Below are positions 16,134-24,036 of a stretch of 64,000 nt of DNA, one piece after another. The stretch spans positions 4,351,001 to 4,415,000 of the forward strand of contig NZ_LJJF01000001.1 in NCBI RefSeq assembly GCF_001625365.1, read 5' to 3'. Position 1 is the first letter of the stretch. Each line of letters opens with the position of its first letter. The translations under genes were made by a program, and so were the position numbers. The notes beneath the pieces were generated by a model. It worked only from the letters and a program-made list of their open reading frames with translations. It was not told where the DNA came from and made no database searches. The stretch comes from Streptomyces sp. MJM8645. GTDB taxonomy: Bacteria > Actinomycetota > Actinomycetes > Streptomycetales > Streptomycetaceae.

Positions 16134-16814
16134 GTGAGCGCCAAAGAGATCACCGTCGTCCATCTGATGCGGCACGGTGAGGTGCACAACCCGGAGGGCA
16201 TCCTGTACGGGCGCCTGCCGGGCTACCGGCTGTCCGAGCTGGGCCGGGAGATGGCCGAGCGGGTCGCCGAGGACCTGGCCGGCCGGGACATCACCCACGT
16301 GGTGGCGTCCCCGCTGGAGCGGGCCCAGGAGACCGCCGGGCCGATCGCCAAGGCGCACGGCCTGGACGTCGCGGCGGACGAGCGGCTGATCGAGGCGGAC
16401 AACATCTTCGAGGGCAAGACCTTCGGCGTCGGCGACGGCTCGCTGCGGAACCCGGGCTACTGGAAGTACCTCACCAACCCGTTCAAGCCCTCCTGGGGCG
16501 AGCCCTACCTCGACCAGGTGGTGCGGATGATGGGCGCGCTCGGCGCCGCCCGGGACGCCGCGCGCGGGCACGAGGCGGTCTGCGTCAGCCACCAGCTGCC
16601 GATCTGGATCGTCCGCTCCTTCGTCGAGCGCCGCCGGCTCTGGCACGACCCGCGCCGCCGGCAGTGCTCGCTGGCCTCGCTGACCAGCTTCACCTTCGAG
16701 GGCGACAAGATCGTCTCGGTCGGCTACCGCGAGCCGGCCCGCGACCTGCTGCCCGCGCACCTGATCGGCAAGGGCGGCAAGGACAAGCCGGTGGGCAAGA
16801 GCTTCGGCGCGTGA
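16134..16814 (+). CDS. Histidine phosphatase (phosphoglycerate mutase-like) family protein
   Basis: 226 residues from GTG 16134 after an aggag ribosome site, 39 bases beyond hemL. The catalytic phosphohistidine motif LMRHGEVHNPEG (His14) and the second site in VVASPLERAQETAGPIA are present. A later CVSHQLPIWIVRSFVERRR supplies the second catalytic His. Family members are phosphatases or mutases; the substrate is unknown. Its place between hemL and the cytochrome c genes is usual in streptomycetes as far as I recall. Confidence 0.88.
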   Translation: MSAKEITVVHLMRHGEVHNPEGILYGRLPGYRLSELGREMAERVAEDLAGRDITHVVASPLERAQETAGPIAKAHGLDVAADERLIEADNIFEGKTFGVGDGSLRNPGYWKYLTNPFKPSWGEPYLDQVVRMMGALGAARDAARGHEAVCVSHQLPIWIVRSFVERRRLWHDPRRRQCSLASLTSFTFEGDKIVSVGYREPARDLLPAHLIGKGGKDKPVGKSFGA

Positions 16815-16817
16815 GCC

Positions 16818-16842
16818 CGCGGGGCCGTTGGTAAACCCCGCG
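16818..16842 (+). terminator. Weak hairpin after the histidine phosphatase gene
   Basis: 7-base arms (cgcgggg at 16818-16824, ccccgcg at 16836-16842) start just past the stop codon. The stem is short and no T-run follows. Confidence 0.4.
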
Positions 16843-16967
16843 TAAATATGGGATCGGGCCGCCCGGCGAGAGCCTGGCGGCCCGACTCCGTCACAGGTCA
16901 GAGGGGGTGCGACGCGCTAGGGAGGACCCCGGCGAACCTGCCCGGAACTCCATGCGAAACTTTTCAC

Positions 16968-17582
16968 ATGTCTGCCATGGCGCGCCCCCGTCCCCGTGTC
17001 GCCGCAGCCGCCGCCACTGTCGCCGCCGCTGCGCTCGTCCTCACCGGCTGTTCCTCCTCGGGCTCGTCGGGCAGCGGCGAAGGCCAGGTCGGCTTCGTCA
17101 CCGTCAAGGGGACCAACCTGTCGAAGGTGGACACCGGCAAGCGTGGGAGCGCCCCCGACATCTCCGGGGAGACCCTGGACGGCAGCCAGACCAAGCTCTC
17201 GGACTACCACGGCAAGGTCGTGGTGCTGAACGTCTGGGGCTCCTGGTGCGGGCCGTGCCGGGCCGAGGCGAAGAGCCTCCAGGCCGTCTCGGAGAAGTAC
17301 AAGGACCAGGGCGTCCAGTTCCTCGGCGTCAACACCCGGGACAGCGACAAGACCAACGCCGTCCGCTTCGAGCAGGAGCAGGGCGTCACCTACCCGAGCA
17401 TCTTCGACCCGGCCGGCACCCAGCTGCTCAAGTTCCCCAAGGGCAGCCTCAGCCTGCAGTCGCTCCCGACCACCCTGATCGTCGACCGCGACGGCAAGCT
17501 GGCCGCCCGCGCCGTCGGCGGCACGACCCAGGACGCGCTGGAGTCGATCCTCCAGCCGGTGGTCGCGGAGCAGAAGCAGTGA
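16968..17582 (+). CDS. resA: Thioredoxin-like lipoprotein ResA (cytochrome c maturation)
   Basis: 204 residues from ATG 16968. The lipobox LVLTGC places the lipidated Cys at residue 28, so the protein is tethered outside the membrane. The thioredoxin-like domain contains VVVLNVWGSWCGPCRAE (redox Cys94 and Cys97), the TlpA/ResA type of CxxC site, and a cis-Pro in SLQSLPTTLIVDRDG. ResA reduces heme-binding cysteines of apocytochromes, taking electrons from CcdA, the next gene. The stop overlaps the ccdA start as GTGA. A longer upstream frame lacks a signal peptide and is not used. Confidence 0.92.
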   Translation: MSAMARPRPRVAAAAATVAAAALVLTGCSSSGSSGSGEGQVGFVTVKGTNLSKVDTGKRGSAPDISGETLDGSQTKLSDYHGKVVVLNVWGSWCGPCRAEAKSLQAVSEKYKDQGVQFLGVNTRDSDKTNAVRFEQEQGVTYPSIFDPAGTQLLKFPKGSLSLQSLPTTLIVDRDGKLAARAVGGTTQDALESILQPVVAEQKQ

Positions 17583-18352
17583 GCCTGCCGCTACAACTCG
17601 CCGACAACACCGGGACCCTCCAGAGCGGGGCACTGCTGGTGGCCGCGCCGATCGCGCTGGCCGCCGGGCTGGTCTCGTTCTTCTCGCCCTGCGTGCTGCC
17701 GCTCGTCCCCGGCTACCTGTCGTACGTGACCGGCTTCTCCGCCGCCGACCTCGCGGACGCCCGCGGTGCCCGGCGCGGCCGGATGCTGCTCGGGGCGACG
17801 CTGTTCATCCTCGGCTTCACCGCGGTGTTCGTCTCGGGCGGGGCGCTGTTCGGCCAGTTCGGCGACACCCTCCAGGCGCACAAGCGGGTCATCTCGATCG
17901 TGCTCGGCGCGCTGACCATCGTCATGGGCCTCGCCTTCATGGGCCTCGTCCCCGGCCTGAGCATGCGCGAGGTGCGCTCCCACCGCCGCCCGGCGGTCGG
18001 CCTGTGGGGCGCCCCGCTGCTCGGCATGGTGTTCGGCGTCGGCTGGACGCCCTGCATCGGCCCGACCCTGGCGACCGTCCAGAACCTGGCCCTGAACCAG
18101 GCCGACGCGGAGCGCGGCGCCCTGCTGATGACCTTCTACTGCCTCGGCCTGGGCGTACCGTTCATCGTGGCCGCGCTCGCCTTCCGCCGGGCACTGGGTG
18201 CCTTCGGCTGGGTCAAGCGGCACTACCCGCTCGTCATGCGGATCGGCGGCGGCATGCTCGTCGCGGTCGGTCTGCTGCTCGTCACCGGGATCTGGGACTC
18301 GACGATGAGTGAACTGCAGTCCTGGACCGCCGACTTCTCGATCGGAATCTGA
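17579..18352 (+). CDS. ccdA: Thiol-disulfide interchange transmembrane protein CcdA
   Basis: 257 residues from the GTG overlapping the resA stop. It has six membrane segments, with the two redox cysteines in FFSPCVLPLVPGYLSYV (first segment) and GWTPCIGPTL (fourth). CcdA carries reductant from cytoplasmic thioredoxin across the membrane to ResA for cytochrome c maturation. The next gene, resB, starts two bases after its stop, so the four genes resA-ccdA-resB-ccsB form one operon. Confidence 0.95.
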   Translation: MSLPLQLADNTGTLQSGALLVAAPIALAAGLVSFFSPCVLPLVPGYLSYVTGFSAADLADARGARRGRMLLGATLFILGFTAVFVSGGALFGQFGDTLQAHKRVISIVLGALTIVMGLAFMGLVPGLSMREVRSHRRPAVGLWGAPLLGMVFGVGWTPCIGPTLATVQNLALNQADAERGALLMTFYCLGLGVPFIVAALAFRRALGAFGWVKRHYPLVMRIGGGMLVAVGLLLVTGIWDSTMSELQSWTADFSIGI

Positions 18353-18354
18353 CC

Positions 18355-20109
18355 GTGAGCAAGACCACGACCGAGGCCGAGCTGCCCCTGGCGCCGGACG
18401 ACGCGGCCGCCGAGCGGCTCAGCACCGCGCCGGTCGAGTCCGAGGGCCCGACCGGCATAGGGGTCCTGGGCTGGGCGCGCTGGATGTGGCGCCAGCTGAC
18501 CTCGATGCGGGTCGCGCTGATCCTGCTCTTCCTGCTGTCGCTGGCCGCCATCCCGGGCTCGCTGATCCCGCAGTACCAGAACGGCCAGGGCCTGCTCAAG
18601 GTCGAGGCGTGGAAGACGCACCACACCGCGGTCGCGCCGATCTACGAGAAGCTCCAGCTGTTCGACGTCTACAGCTCGGTCTGGTTCTCCGCGATCTACA
18701 TCCTGCTGTTCGTCTCGCTGGCCGGCTGCATCGTCCCGCGTACCTGGCAGTTCGTCGGCGTGCTGCGGGCCCAGCCGCCGACCGCGCCGCGCAACCTGAC
18801 CCGGATGCCGGTCTACGCGGCCTGGCGCACCGAGGCGGACGCCGACGCGGTGAACGCCGCCGCCCACCGGCTGCTGCGCAAGCGCCGGTTCCGCACCAAC
18901 CTGGCCGGCGGCTCGGTGGCCGCCGAGAAGGGCTACCTGCGCGAGGTCGGCAACCTGCTCTTCCACATGTCGCTGTTCGCGCTGCTCGGCGGCTTCGCCT
19001 GGGCCAGCCTGGCGTCCGGCACCGGCGGCAAGCTGATGGTCGAGGGCGAGGGCTACTCCAACACCATCACCCAGCTCGACGACTTCAACGGCACGCGGTT
19101 CTACGGCACCGAGGACCTCGACCCCTTCTACCTGAAGCTGAACGGCTTCACCGCCAAGTTCCAGGACAAGGGCGACCAGATCGGCGCCGCCCGGCAGTTC
19201 ACCGCGAACGTCGAGTACACGGCGGGCGAGGACACCTCGAAGCTCAAGCAGGGCACGATCGAGGTCAACCACCCGCTGGAGATCGGCGGCAGCAAGGTCT
19301 TCCTGATCGGCCACGGCTACGCCCCGGTCATCACCGTCAAGAACGGCAAGGGCGACGTCGTCTACCGGGGTTCCGTGCCGTTCCTGCCGCAGGACGGCAA
19401 CCTGACCTCGACCGGTGTCGTGAAGGTCTCCGACTACGGCGTCGGACCGGACGGCAGCTCGACCCAGATGGGCTTCTCCGGCTACTTCCTGCCGACCGCG
19501 CCGCTGAGCTTCGAGGGCACCGGCCCGATCTCGCTCTTCCCCGGCGACGCCGCCCCCGAGCTGGTGCTGAACGCCTTCGCGGGCGACCTGGGCACCGACT
19601 CCGGCCTGCCGCAGAACATCTACCAGCTCAACACCCGCAAGCTGACCCAGCTGACCCAGGACGGCCAGCCCGCCAAGGCCCGGCTCAAGCCCGGCCAGGC
19701 CTGGGACCTGCCGGACGGCTACGGCAGCGTCACCTTCGAGGGCTACAAGCAGTGGGCCAGCTTCAACGTCTCGCACCGCCCGGGCAACACGATCGCCCTG
19801 ACCGGTGCGGTGCTGGCGATCCTCGGCCTGATCGGCTCGCTGTTCGTGCAGCGCCGCCGGATCTGGGTGCGCGCGGTCGCCCTGCCGGGCGGCGGCACCC
19901 AGGTGGAGCTGGCCGGCCTGGCCCGCAGTGAGTCGGCGAAGATCGCCGAGGAACTGGCCGAACTCGCGGTGGACCTCCAGGACGACGCCCCGGCGTCGGA
20001 GGACGAGGACGACGCCGCGCCCGAAGGCCCCGCGCCCGAAGGCCCCACAGCCGAAGGCCCCGCGCCCGAGGACCCCGCAGTCCCTGCCGACCAGAACTCC
20101 AAGGAGTAG
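18355..20109 (+). CDS. resB: Cytochrome c biogenesis protein ResB (Ccs1)
   Basis: 584 residues, GTG start. The N-terminal half has the ResB layout: LGWARWMWRQLTSMRVALILLFLLSLAA, then LIPQYQNGQGLLKVEAWK, a second membrane pair near VWFSAIYILLFVSLAGCIVPRTW and a third at LLFHMSLFALLGGFAW. A large extracytoplasmic domain follows, then a last segment (LTGAVLAILGLIGSLFVQRRR). The C-terminal cytoplasmic tail is an acidic Ala/Glu/Pro repeat (APEGPAPEGPTAEGPAPED). ResB and CcsB together move heme and ligate it to apocytochrome c in System II. Confidence 0.95.
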   Translation: MSKTTTEAELPLAPDDAAAERLSTAPVESEGPTGIGVLGWARWMWRQLTSMRVALILLFLLSLAAIPGSLIPQYQNGQGLLKVEAWKTHHTAVAPIYEKLQLFDVYSSVWFSAIYILLFVSLAGCIVPRTWQFVGVLRAQPPTAPRNLTRMPVYAAWRTEADADAVNAAAHRLLRKRRFRTNLAGGSVAAEKGYLREVGNLLFHMSLFALLGGFAWASLASGTGGKLMVEGEGYSNTITQLDDFNGTRFYGTEDLDPFYLKLNGFTAKFQDKGDQIGAARQFTANVEYTAGEDTSKLKQGTIEVNHPLEIGGSKVFLIGHGYAPVITVKNGKGDVVYRGSVPFLPQDGNLTSTGVVKVSDYGVGPDGSSTQMGFSGYFLPTAPLSFEGTGPISLFPGDAAPELVLNAFAGDLGTDSGLPQNIYQLNTRKLTQLTQDGQPAKARLKPGQAWDLPDGYGSVTFEGYKQWASFNVSHRPGNTIALTGAVLAILGLIGSLFVQRRRIWVRAVALPGGGTQVELAGLARSESAKIAEELAELAVDLQDDAPASEDEDDAAPEGPAPEGPTAEGPAPEDPAVPADQNSKE

Positions 20110-20112
20110 ACG

Positions 20113-21237
20113 GTGCATCTCGCCTCGGGGGTCGACCCACAGCTGGCCGACCTCTCCAACAAGCTGATCTATTCGGCGATGGTGGTCTACACACTCGCCA
20201 TGTTCGCCCACATGATCGAGTGGACCTTCGGCAGCAAGGGCGCCGTCGCCGTCCGCTCGACGGAGCAGTCGGGCAGCCTGTCCGAGACCGTCGCCGGGAC
20301 CAAGGGCGCGAAGAAGGTCACCGTCACCGTGGCGGGGGCCGGCGGCGGCACCACCACGCTCACCCGCACCGCCCTGGCGGGCGAGGGTGCGACGGTGGTC
20401 ACCAGCGGGCGCGGCGCGGACGAGGAAGACGGCCCGGGCGCGGCCGGCAACAGCACCCGGGCCGACCTGGCCGGCCGGATCGCGGTCTCGCTCACCGTGC
20501 TGGGTGCCCTGCTGCACGCCGGCGGCATCGTCACCCGCGGCCTCTCGGTCTCCCGCTGGCCGTGGGGCAACATGTACGAGTTCTCCTGCGCCTTCGCCTT
20601 CGCCATGACGGCGGCGTACCTGGTGCTGCTGGCCTCGAAGAAGAACGTCCGCTGGCTCGGCCTGCCGGTCGTGCTCGCTGGGCTGCTGACCCTCGGCATC
20701 GCCACCACGGTGCTCTACACCGACTCCGAGCAGCTCGTCCCGGCGCTGCACTCGCCGTGGCTGGCGATCCACGTCTCGACCGCGATCTTCTGCGGCGGCG
20801 CCTTCTACGCGGCGTTCATCGCCACGCTGCTGTACCTCGGCAAGGACTCCTTCGACAAGCGGATCGCGGCCGGCCTGACCACCGGCCCGCTGGGCACCCC
20901 GGCGTCGGTCTGGCGCCGGCTGCCCGCCGCGTCCACCTTCGACAAGCTGTCCTACCGGATCAACGCCCTGGTCTTCCCGCTCTGGACCTTCACCATCATC
21001 GCGGGCGCGATCTGGGCCGAGGCGGCCTGGGGCAAGTACTGGGAGTGGGACCCGAAGGAGACCTGGTCGTTCATCACCTGGGTCGCCTACGCCTGCTACC
21101 TGCACGCCCGCGCGACGGCCGGCTGGAAGGGCCGCAAGGCGGCCTACCTGGCGCTGGCGGCCTTCGCCTGCTGGCTCTTCAACTACTACGGCGTGAACAT
21201 CTTCGTCACCGGCAAGCACTCCTACGCGGGGATCTGA
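20113..21237 (+). CDS. ccsB: Cytochrome c synthase subunit CcsB/CcsA
   Basis: 374 residues, GTG start three bases after resB. The heme-handling signature is GKYWEWDPKETWSFITWVAY, the Trp-rich (WWD-like) motif of System II. Several membrane segments surround it, with likely axial histidines in ALHSPWLAIHVSTAIF and near the C-terminus. An unusual insertion of ~100 residues after the first membrane segment is hydrophilic and Thr/Gly-rich. With ResB it forms the heme lyase that matures c-type cytochromes such as the bc1-complex cytochrome. A hairpin follows. Confidence 0.95.
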   Translation: MHLASGVDPQLADLSNKLIYSAMVVYTLAMFAHMIEWTFGSKGAVAVRSTEQSGSLSETVAGTKGAKKVTVTVAGAGGGTTTLTRTALAGEGATVVTSGRGADEEDGPGAAGNSTRADLAGRIAVSLTVLGALLHAGGIVTRGLSVSRWPWGNMYEFSCAFAFAMTAAYLVLLASKKNVRWLGLPVVLAGLLTLGIATTVLYTDSEQLVPALHSPWLAIHVSTAIFCGGAFYAAFIATLLYLGKDSFDKRIAAGLTTGPLGTPASVWRRLPAASTFDKLSYRINALVFPLWTFTIIAGAIWAEAAWGKYWEWDPKETWSFITWVAYACYLHARATAGWKGRKAAYLALAAFACWLFNYYGVNIFVTGKHSYAGI

Positions 21238-21258
21238 CCGGGGCACACAGTCACCCAC

Positions 21259-21291
21259 CGGCCCGGCTCTCCGCAGAAGGTAGCCGGGCCG
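21259..21291 (+). terminator. Hairpin after the cytochrome c maturation operon
   Basis: 10-base perfect arms (cggcccggct, agccgggccg) with a 13-base loop, 22 bases after the ccsB stop. Confidence 0.65.
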
Positions 21292-21359
21292 AGGTGCGAC
21301 AGGGGTAGTTCGTGCCGGCCGCCGGCCGGCACGGGGAGGAACGAGGAGGAAATCGCGCA

Positions 21360-21764
21360 ATGGAGTGCGACGAGGTCATGCTGACCGTCCGAATCACCGC
21401 CGCCGAGCGCACGTTGCTCCGCCGGCTCGCCCAGGGACACCGCAGCGACGTGTCCGAGGTGGTGGCCGACGGCCTGCTGGACATCATCCCCACGCTCAGC
21501 TCGCCGGGGGACGCCTACCGCCTGCTGGGCGCTCTGACGGCGCCGGCGCCGTGCGCGCTGACGGTCTGGCTGCCGACCCCGCTGGCCGACCTGCTGGTGC
21601 CCGGCGCGGCGCGGATCGCGCAGGTCACCGAGGTCCGGATCGAGTCGGCCAGCGCGATGCTGGGCGCGGCGCTGCGGCTCTGGCTGGCCCAGGACCCGGT
21701 CCGGCTGGCCACCAACCTCAGCGTGATGCACGCGGGTCGGCCGTCGGCGCTGGTCGCCGCCTAG
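21360..21764 (+). CDS. Small protein with possible ribbon-helix-helix fold
   Basis: 134 residues from ATG 21360, directly after a strong gaggagg ribosome site. The N-terminus (MLTVRITAAERTLLRRLAQGHRSDVSEVVADGLLDII) fits a short beta strand followed by two helices, as in Arc/MetJ-type DNA-binding domains. The second half (CALTVWLPTPLADLL...AMLGAALRLWLAQD) has a similar strand-helix pattern, so two degenerate copies are possible. There is no signal peptide. It lies between the ccs operon and a tandem 11-base repeat, facing the afsA gene. Both the fold and any role in regulating its neighbours are inferences. Confidence 0.6.
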   Translation: MECDEVMLTVRITAAERTLLRRLAQGHRSDVSEVVADGLLDIIPTLSSPGDAYRLLGALTAPAPCALTVWLPTPLADLLVPGAARIAQVTEVRIESASAMLGAALRLWLAQDPVRLATNLSVMHAGRPSALVAA

Positions 21765-21774
21765 CGGGCGGCCA

Positions 21775-21862
21775 GGGGGTACTCAGGGGGTGTTCAAGGG
21801 GTGCTCAGGGGGCGCTCAAGGGGTGCTCAAGGGGTGCTCAAGGGGTGCTCAGGGGGTGCTCA
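21775..21862. repeat. Eight tandem 11-base repeats between convergent genes
   Basis: Eight uninterrupted copies of RGGGGYRYTCA (most often aggggtgctca) fill 88 bases between the stop codons at 21764 (+) and 21874 (-). Copies 3, 5, 6 and 7 are identical; the others differ at one to three positions. Eleven bases is close to one helical turn, so the TCA triplets would line up on one face. No hairpin terminator is visible in this gap. Confidence 0.9.
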
Positions 21863-21873
21863 GGGGAGGCCGT

Positions 21874-22992
21874 TCAACTGGCCAGCGGCAGCCGGGGGCT
21901 GCCGATGCCCTGGCCGGCGGGGCGGTCGTCGAAGGCCTCCCGCCGGGCGGGCACCGTCGGCGGCTCGGCCGGTCTGTCGCCCGGTCTGTCACCCCGTCTG
22001 TCGGTCGGCCTGTCCGCCGATCCGTCGGCGGGTCCGTCGATCGGTTCGGTGAGCAGCCGGCAGTCGGCCGCCGTCCGCCCGTCCTGGACCAGCAGCACCC
22101 GGACGGGCAGCCGGCGGCCGTCCGGCGCCTGCTCGTGGACCGCCTGGACGAGGCAGGGCCGGTCCAGCTCGATGTAGCGGTCGAAGGACGTCACCAGCTC
22201 GACCGGTACCACCGGTTCGGGGTGGCGCAGCCGCTGGGCGGCCTGCCGGGCGGCCTCCAGCACCAGCATCCCGGGCACGTGGTCCAGCTCGTGGTCGAAC
22301 AGCACCGGGTGCCCGGCGTCGGTGCGCAGCAGCCAGGTGTCGGGCCGCAGGGTGGGGCTGAGCACGACGTCCGTGGGCTGTGCGCGGCCGACCAGCTCGG
22401 GCGCGGTGGGCGCGGGCAGCCGGGGCAGGGCGGCGGCCCGCCGCTCGGGGCCGCGCAGCCGGGCGTAGGAGGCGGGGGAGACGACCCGCAACTGGCCGGA
22501 GCCGTGGCCGATCGGGTGGCCGTCCCGGGATATGTCGATGTGCACCCGCAGCGAGACCAGCCGGCCGTGCCGCATCCGGACGTCCTCGCAGCCGACCGCG
22601 AGCATCAGCGAGGCCGGCCCGGTGGTGACGGCCAGGCCGCGCAGCCCGTCCGGGCCGAGCGCGTAGGAGAGGTCCTCCATGACGAAGTGGTGGCCGCGCG
22701 GCACCCCGAAACCGGCGTGGCCGATCAGCAGCCCGGCCTGCCGGATGGTCTCGGCCATCAGCACCGGGTCGTGGAAGCGGTCCCCGGGCAGGCGGTAGAA
22801 GGCGTGCAGCCGGGGCCACTGGGCGCCGAGCAGGAAGTCGTACGGACCGGTGGCCTGCCAGCCGGTGAGGAACACCTCGGACACCGAGGTGCGGTGCACC
22901 AGGTGGCGGGAGACGGTCCGCTCGTGGAAGTCGTAGCCGGGACCGGGGTGGGCGTACGGACCGTGGGCGTCCGGCTCTACGATCAATGGCAT
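21874..22992 (-). CDS. afsA: AfsA-family gamma-butyrolactone biosynthesis protein
   Basis: 372 residues from the ATG complementary to 22990-22992 (MPLIVEPDAH). AfsA-type enzymes join a beta-ketoacyl-ACP to dihydroxyacetone phosphate, the first step to A-factor-like autoregulators. The two repeated hotdog domains are visible: HLVHRTSVSEVFLTGWQ, FLLGAQWPRLHAFY and MAETIRQAGLLIGHAGFGVP in the first; RAQPTDVVLSP, HPVLFDHELDHVPGMLVLEAARQAA in the second. The C-terminal ~60 residues are an extra low-complexity tail with Asp-Arg-Pro repeats (ADRPTDRRGDRPGDRP) not usual for the family. It is divergent from the receptor gene at 23343, with ArpA-like operators between them. Confidence 0.92.
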   Translation of the reverse strand: MPLIVEPDAHGPYAHPGPGYDFHERTVSRHLVHRTSVSEVFLTGWQATGPYDFLLGAQWPRLHAFYRLPGDRFHDPVLMAETIRQAGLLIGHAGFGVPRGHHFVMEDLSYALGPDGLRGLAVTTGPASLMLAVGCEDVRMRHGRLVSLRVHIDISRDGHPIGHGSGQLRVVSPASYARLRGPERRAAALPRLPAPTAPELVGRAQPTDVVLSPTLRPDTWLLRTDAGHPVLFDHELDHVPGMLVLEAARQAAQRLRHPEPVVPVELVTSFDRYIELDRPCLVQAVHEQAPDGRRLPVRVLLVQDGRTAADCRLLTEPIDGPADGSADRPTDRRGDRPGDRPAEPPTVPARREAFDDRPAGQGIGSPRLPLAS

Positions 22993-23023
22993 GACGGGCC
23001 CTACTCCAGGGTGACGGTCGAGC

Positions 23024-23034
23024 GGCCGGTACGG
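23024..23034 (+). promoter_or_regulatory. ArpA-type operator half-site near the afsA start
   Basis: ggccggtacgg matches all 11 positions of the ArpA half-site GGYCGGTWYGK that I recall from Streptomyces work, but the partner half is poor. It lies 32 bases before the afsA start. In GC-rich DNA a half-site alone is weak evidence. Confidence 0.35.
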
Positions 23035-23048
23035 TCGCCTGAGATAAA

Positions 23049-23070
23049 ACATACAGACCACCCGGTTTCT
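23049..23070 (-). promoter_or_regulatory. Gamma-butyrolactone receptor operator (ARE) upstream of afsA
   Basis: A 22-base site with two 11-base halves. Read outward, one half (ggtctgtatgt) matches the ArpA consensus GGYCGGTWYGK at 10 of 11 positions and the other (acccggtttct) at 8 of 11. It begins 56 bases upstream of the afsA start codon, a position suited to repression by a receptor. Confidence 0.7.
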
Positions 23071-23218
23071 CTTCTGCGTCTGGGGTGGCCCCTGCCGCGC
23101 AGCCCGACGCGACCACGCTACCCCTACCCTGGACTGGGGTAATGGCCGCCCGGGGGGCGGCAGGCCCGGGGCGGGGGTGCTCCCCACTGGACGGCGGGGT
23201 CCGCGAAGGAGCTAGATT

Positions 23219-23240
23219 AGATACCAACCATGCGGTTTCG
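23219..23240 (+). promoter_or_regulatory. ARE-like operator upstream of the receptor gene at 23343
   Basis: Halves ggttggtatct and atgcggtttcg match the ArpA half-site at 9 and 7 of 11 positions. The site ends 102 bases before the receptor start codon, consistent with autoregulation. Confidence 0.55.
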
Positions 23241-23342
23241 GTCGGCGCCGTCCGCATGCGAGGCGTCGCCCCCAACGGCGGCGCGCTGACAGCAGCGGGG
23301 CGGGCGGGGGGAAACGCGTCCGGCCGAGTCCGGAGGGGCCCA

Positions 23343-23969
23343 GTGGTCAAGCAGGAACGCGCGGGGCGGACCAGGCGTGCCGTGCTGCTCGCCGCGGCGG
23401 ACACGTTCGCCGGCGTGGGCTTCGAAGCCGCCAGCCTGGTCGACATCAGCCGCCGGGCCGGGGTGAGCAAGGGCGCTCTCTACTTCCACTTCGTCTCCAA
23501 GCAGGCCCTCGCCGACGGCGTGCGCGCCGCCGCCGGGCGCGAGATCGGCTCGGCCGCGCTGCGCGCCCTGCGCTCCGGCGGACCGGCCCTCCAGGGCCTG
23601 ATCGACTTCTCGCACGAACTCGCCCGGCTGCTGCGCGAGGACGTGATGGTCCGGGCCGGCGTCCGGCTCGGCCGCCAGGGCCCGCCCCGGGCCGACACCC
23701 CGGACGGCCCGCCCGGCGCGGACGCCGCCTGGCGCAGCCTCACCGCCGTCGTCCACCGGCTGCTGGACCGCGCCGCCGAGGCCGGCGAGCTGCGCCCCGG
23801 GCTGGACCGCCGGGCCGCCGCCGAACTGCTGACGACGATGGCGGCCGGCCAGGTGCTGCTCGCCGCCGAGGAGGCCGACCGGCCCGGTCCGGAGGCCGTC
23901 GGCCGACTCTGGGCGGCCGCGCTGCCGGCCCTGGTGGCGGTGGAGCACTGCGCCGGCTACCGGCTCTGA
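23343..23969 (+). CDS. ArpA/ScbR-type gamma-butyrolactone receptor or pseudo-receptor (TetR family)
   Basis: 208 residues from GTG 23343 (VKQERAGRTRRAVLLAAAD) after a ggagggg ribosome site. The TetR helix-turn-helix ends with GVSKGALYFHFVSKQALADGV, the receptor-family version of the recognition helix. A Trp in ADAAWRSLTAVVHRLL aligns with the ligand-contacting Trp of ArpA-type receptors, and LRPGLDRRAAAELLTTMAAGQVL follows the family pattern. These repressors leave DNA on binding the autoregulator. It is divergent from afsA. Against the second copy at 24037 it is more diverged and has a longer linker (GPPRADTPDGPPGAD), so it might be a pseudo-receptor. Confidence 0.88.
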   Translation: MVKQERAGRTRRAVLLAAADTFAGVGFEAASLVDISRRAGVSKGALYFHFVSKQALADGVRAAAGREIGSAALRALRSGGPALQGLIDFSHELARLLREDVMVRAGVRLGRQGPPRADTPDGPPGADAAWRSLTAVVHRLLDRAAEAGELRPGLDRRAAAELLTTMAAGQVLLAAEEADRPGPEAVGRLWAAALPALVAVEHCAGYRL

Positions 23970-24036
23970 GCGGCCCTGGGCGGAGAGCCCCGGCAAGCGC
24001 CCTGGGAAACGTCCGGGAGACGCCCCGGGAGACGCC

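Larger units (their letters stand above)
22993..23342. other. 350-base divergent control region between afsA and its receptor gene
   Basis: No gene is seen. It contains two 22-base ArpA-type operator candidates (23049-23070 and 23219-23240) and a perfect operator half-site (23024-23034), each listed separately. Promoters for both divergent genes must lie here. The stretch 23041-23075 is notably AT-rich for this genome (gataaaacatacag), as expected for a promoter. Confidence 0.6.

Noticed and set aside
18223..21360. Very long minus-strand open frame (over 1000 codons) opposite the cytochrome c genes
   Set aside because: High GC content keeps antisense frames free of stops. Its translation is Arg/Gly/Gln-rich with no domain, while the plus-strand genes have clear motifs and coupled starts.
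21775..21862. Tandem repeat considered as a CRISPR array
   Set aside because: Units are 11 bases with no spacers, and no cas gene is present.
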